A DNA stretch of 64,000 bases from contig CAYLQV010000009.1 of assembly GCA_964385925.1 (NCBI GenBank), positions 1 to 64,000 of the forward strand, in the 5' to 3' direction. The stretch comes from Bulleidia sp964385925. GTDB lineage: Bacteria; Bacillota_I; Bacilli_A; Erysipelotrichales; Erysipelotrichaceae. Below are positions 61,000-64,000 of this stretch, piece after piece; position 1 is the first letter of the stretch; each line of letters starts with the position of its first letter. The position numbers were made by a program, and so were the translations under genes. Under the pieces are notes generated by a model, which was not told the origin of the DNA, searched no databases, and saw only the letters and a list, made by a program, of their open reading frames with translations.

Positions 61000-63372
61000 G
61001 TTCTTGGTGTTATGGGCTGCATTTACATACATCCGTTGCTGACCATAGATAGGAAGCCGCATCCGATGGGATGTCCTCTCCCAGCCATCGACCTGTGTCA
61101 TCAAAGCCGCTATCGCATAGGAATCGGTCGGCTTCATGTCAGCGAGATTCCGCTTGAAACATTCGCACCAGATCTCCGCATTGCTAACGGTCTGCCTTGG
61201 AACAGTGCCTTCCTTTTTAATAAGGTCATCACCATCCAGAAAATTCCGACGTTGATAAAGATCCATATCGTTCCAGTTTTCTGGCAGGAGCTTTGACAGA
61301 TACTCCCCAACCATGCCCTGACGCTCATCTGCTTCCATCGCACCACGTTGTGCCTCTTCAGCATCTTCCAGGAGATTGCCTTCAAGATAGAGCTTCTCGC
61401 CCTGTTCGTAGTAATACTTGACCTCAGCCCAGATCTGGTCACGCTCTTCACTGCTGAGCTTCCACTTGACCATTTTCTCAATCTGCCGGCACTTCACAAT
61501 CCAGAACCGGCGATTGCCTGTAATGTCACGAAGGTACCCGCGCTCGCCATTTACCGTAGCTACCACGATGCACTGGCGCGGATGGCTTTCGACCACCTTG
61601 CCATAGCTCGGACGGTATTTGTCATCAGAGGTGGACATAAACGACTTCACCTTTTCAATGTCAGCCCTTTTCATTCCAGCCAGCTCGCCGATCTCGATGA
61701 TCCAGAATCCCTGCAGCTTTTCAGCTCCTGATTTGTCATCCATATCAGTAAGGGACAGTGCATCCGAGAAATACTCATCGCCAGCTAAGGACTTCCACAT
61801 GGTACTTTTACCGATACCCTGATCACCATCTAAGACCAGGACCGTATCGAACTTTGTCCCAGGGTGGTAGATGCGGGCCACGGCCGCTACTAAGGTTTTC
61901 CGGGTGACTGCTTTGACATAGTTGGTGTCGTCTGCCGACAACCTCTTAATGAAAAGATCGTCGACACGCTTAATGCCATCCCACGCGGGCAGTGCATTCA
62001 GATAATTCCTGACCGGGTGAAACCGGCGGTCGTCAGCCACCTTCGTAAAAGCAACATTATGGTTTCTGTCTGAGAAGCAAACATAGCGAATATCGATCAT
62101 AGCCTTAAGCTGAGCTGTATCAGCATCACGCCAGAACTTGTTGTCGGTTGGCCTATCCCACGGCACCTTTCCAGTCACCTGGACACGGTTTGCCATTTCG
62201 TTATATGCAAAGCCCTGACAATCAGGATCATTATTTAGGATCAGCATTTCGTTCCAGACACTATTCTGCAAGACCGTGCTGCGTGACATATACTGCAGGC
62301 TGCCTTTCCAGGTATCATCGGTTTCTGCACTATTGGTCTCCCCGAAAGTCTTCTGGGCTTCTTCGAGCTTTTCCTTTGTCGCCAGCATCTTGATCTCCGG
62401 CAGCGACATAACAAAGTCCGCCATATCCTTATAGCTCTGCTTGTCCTCTGCATCTGGAAACTTATGAACACGGACCAGATCAAATGCATTTAACAGCTTC
62501 CCAAAAGCTGGGTCAGTTGCATGGTGGGAATATGCAAACGTTCCATTCTCGTATACGACAAGACCTGCAGCACTCTCGCCGGGGATATAAGTGTATCTTC
62601 CAGACATATTTGCTACAGGCTCATAGATATCAGATAAGAACCTCGCAATTGCATCTTCTATGGTGAACAGTCTGCAGAAATATCCGACTGCACCATTCTT
62701 TGCCAATGGGTCCTGCTGCTTCTTCCCAGGATCTTTTTTCGCAGTGCTTTCCTTTGGTGTCGTAGGAAGCAATGAACAGTCCCGCCAATTAGGATGTGCT
62801 GAGAGAATCTTGTCGGGATCAATGACATCACCATCTAACTCGATAAAGAGATACTCCCCATCAGACGGGCAGGATGGCCAGTACATCAGCTGATGCGGTT
62901 CAAAAGAACATGGGTCGATCATATCAATGATTCCCATGTCCGCTGCAACAAACCTTGCTATTGCATTATGTTCATCGGGTGTCATGTCCCTTGCTGCCGG
63001 GAGGATTGCCCTGACACGTGGTTTCTCCGGCATATGGCTGTGCGTTGAATAAGCACAGCCAACATACGGAACCTTCGCCTTGATATCCTGAATGAACTCA
63101 GGCGTAGCAAAGTCAATGTCATACACTACCATGGACCGACAATCTACGTGATCCACCTTCCTTCTGTTATCCCGAAGGTGCCCGGCCACAAAGCCACCTT
63201 TATCCTTGATACCATCTCTTTGTGTTTTCTGAAGGGACATGTATTCAGCCGTCGTTTCTGAAGTCCTGATTGGTATCCTTAACCTATCCTTCAGTTCTTC
63301 AAAGGTAATCGTCTTATTGGACCAGAACTTTGCCTGCCTGGAATTTCCATATGCTATTTTTAAATCACGCAT
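60994..63372 (-). CDS. VapE-type (virulence-associated E) primase-helicase
   Basis: A 792-residue protein. The N-terminal third, with GFVAGHLRDNRRKVDHVDCR and YDIDFATPEF, looks like a primase-polymerase (BT4734-type). The C-terminal VapE ATPase carries the P-loop VLDGDQGIGKSTMWKSL, followed by GFWIIEIGELAGMKRADIEK and GNRRFWIVKC. Such proteins start phage DNA replication. The stop codon touches the 3' repeat array. Confidence 0.93.
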   Translation of the reverse strand: MRDLKIAYGNSRQAKFWSNKTITFEELKDRLRIPIRTSETTAEYMSLQKTQRDGIKDKGGFVAGHLRDNRRKVDHVDCRSMVVYDIDFATPEFIQDIKAKVPYVGCAYSTHSHMPEKPRVRAILPAARDMTPDEHNAIARFVAADMGIIDMIDPCSFEPHQLMYWPSCPSDGEYLFIELDGDVIDPDKILSAHPNWRDCSLLPTTPKESTAKKDPGKKQQDPLAKNGAVGYFCRLFTIEDAIARFLSDIYEPVANMSGRYTYIPGESAAGLVVYENGTFAYSHHATDPAFGKLLNAFDLVRVHKFPDAEDKQSYKDMADFVMSLPEIKMLATKEKLEEAQKTFGETNSAETDDTWKGSLQYMSRSTVLQNSVWNEMLILNNDPDCQGFAYNEMANRVQVTGKVPWDRPTDNKFWRDADTAQLKAMIDIRYVCFSDRNHNVAFTKVADDRRFHPVRNYLNALPAWDGIKRVDDLFIKRLSADDTNYVKAVTRKTLVAAVARIYHPGTKFDTVLVLDGDQGIGKSTMWKSLAGDEYFSDALSLTDMDDKSGAEKLQGFWIIEIGELAGMKRADIEKVKSFMSTSDDKYRPSYGKVVESHPRQCIVVATVNGERGYLRDITGNRRFWIVKCRQIEKMVKWKLSSEERDQIWAEVKYYYEQGEKLYLEGNLLEDAEEAQRGAMEADERQGMVGEYLSKLLPENWNDMDLYQRRNFLDGDDLIKKEGTVPRQTVSNAEIWCECFKRNLADMKPTDSYAIAALMTQVDGWERTSHRMRLPIYGQQRMYVNAAHNTKNW

Positions 63373-63380
63373 ATTTGTCG

Positions 63381-63692
63381 TTACCTCCTGCGTCTTTGAT
63401 CATCCAAGACTTTGGTAATAAACTGCAGTGCTTCATAGATGGTATCCAACTCTGCATCACCACCCAGGGCAATCACAACACCATCTTCATGGCCATAAGC
63501 ATCATGGGTCTTTCGTACCTGGATATCCGTTCCTGCTAAATCCTGGATACGGATATATGTCCTACTGCCATCTCCCTGATATCCATTCGTGCCAGCTTCT
63601 ACTTCCATGATGTTTGCACTATAGATTTCCCTCTTGAAGGTATTGATGGTCTTGCCACCGACTTCTCTTTCACCACTTAATACTTCGTACAT
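63381..63692 (-). CDS. Small phage protein, unknown function
   Basis: A 103-residue protein (SANIMEVEAGTNGYQGDGSR, TYIRIQDLAGTDIQVRKTHD). Similar ORFs accompany phage primase genes. No functional motif. It overlaps the next gene by 16 bases. Confidence 0.6.
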   Translation of the reverse strand: MYEVLSGEREVGGKTINTFKREIYSANIMEVEAGTNGYQGDGSRTYIRIQDLAGTDIQVRKTHDAYGHEDGVVIALGGDAELDTIYEALQFITKVLDDQRRRR

Positions 63693-64000
63693 TTGATTTC
63701 CTCCTCGCCAACGTACCGGATCGTTTTCCCTTTTTGTTGGGCACGATCAATTTCGATCTGCATCCCTGCAGACAACACCTCGCCAAATACCCACACCTCA
63801 GAGCATCTGGTTAACAACTCAAGATCCATGAAGATTGCTAGATCTCGTTCTGATTCTTCTTTCAGGAATGAAGGCATATAAAGATGCGGTGTAATTGGTA
63901 TGCCTCCCTCATCTACAACGAACCGACTATACTTCTTTGCCTTCTCCACATTCCCAGCAATATCGCCTGAGTATGGGGAACAGACATAGATAATCGGTCT
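63677..64000 (-). CDS. DUF4406-type protein, 5' end outside the window
   Basis: At least 108 codons, open to the right edge. The upstream sequence adds RPIIYVCSPYSGDIAGNVEK to the frame, which is the expected N-terminal pattern of DUF4406/nucleoside 2-deoxyribosyltransferase-like folds; then VVDEGGIPITPHLYMPSFLK and VWVFGEVLSAGMQIEIDRAQ. It is likely to act on nucleotide sugars or bases. The GTG at 63949 is not the true start. Confidence 0.85.
   Translation of the reverse strand, partial: RPIIYVCSPYSGDIAGNVEKAKKYSRFVVDEGGIPITPHLYMPSFLKEESERDLAIFMDLELLTRCSEVWVFGEVLSAGMQIEIDRAQQKGKTIRYVGEEEIKCTKY

Larger units (their letters stand above)
24450..64000. mobile_element. Siphovirus-type prophage, left end near 24.45 kb, right end outside the window
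   Basis: From the serine recombinases to the right edge the genes form a standard temperate siphovirus order on the minus strand: replication, late regulator, packaging, head, tail, lysis, integration. The left limit is inferred from the last phage gene and its terminator at 24479; I found no attachment-site repeat because the right end is missing. The tape measure is interrupted by host-type DNA, so the phage as drawn is probably defective. Confidence 0.85.

Overview
The window looks like a chromosome segment of a low-to-moderate GC gut Firmicute, plausibly Erysipelotrichaceae-like. That placement is inferred from gene content (TPP-riboswitch ThiT, rubrerythrin, oleate hydratase, sortase-type surface protein, RclA/Har-type reductase) and Gram-positive ribosome binding sites, not from a marker gene. 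About 24 kb of host genes is followed by a large prophage that runs off the right edge.

Host part (1-24.4 kb). A near-consensus minus-strand promoter and leader of rRNA-operon type sits at the left edge. Then come a nucleoside di/triphosphatase (Ntdp), a thiamine ECF S-component under a TPP riboswitch, a free-methionine sulfoxide reductase, and an overlapping pseudouridine operon (psuK-psuG) that ends in an AAC(3)-family acetyltransferase. Next are a nucleotidyltransferase-like gene and rubrerythrin. A tight run follows: Hpt protein, REC-HD-GYP regulator, membrane hybrid histidine kinase, GH31 glycosidase and a membrane-anchored EEP-family hydrolase. Then come a GH1/flavin-protein pair, a membrane-anchored polysaccharide deacetylase, a redox cluster (Har/RclA-like reductase, nitroreductase-like lipoprotein, thioredoxin reductase), a thioester-domain cell-wall protein, and an exported/membrane protein pair of unknown function.

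Prophage (about 24.5 kb to beyond 64 kb, nearly all minus strand). Read right to left it is a siphovirus of HK97 type: a replication module (DUF4406 protein, VapE-type primase-helicase, VRR-NUC nuclease, SNF2 helicase), an ArpU-like late regulator, an HNH nuclease with a cos-like GC-rich segment, an adenine methylase, small accessory genes, terminase, portal, ClpP-type protease, capsid, head-tail connectors, tail tube, tail chaperones with a -1 frameshift site, tape measure, tail and fibre proteins, holin, GH25 endolysin, and at the far end two large serine recombinases plus a recombinase fragment, with SHOCT-domain genes.

Two things stand out. First, the tape-measure gene is cut in two by about 3.35 kb of plus-strand host-type DNA: the 3' end of a rubrerythrin-like gene, a TetR regulator, a complete oleate hydratase and a tmk gene missing its natural end. 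Either the prophage is defective and has captured host DNA, or the assembly is chimeric. Second, a plus-strand gene for a type IV pilin-like protein with a perfect prepilin leader lies between the tail chaperones and the tape measure. Three intergenic repeat systems (53.7-54.3, 57.3-57.7 and 60.5-61.0 kb) look regulatory or replicative.
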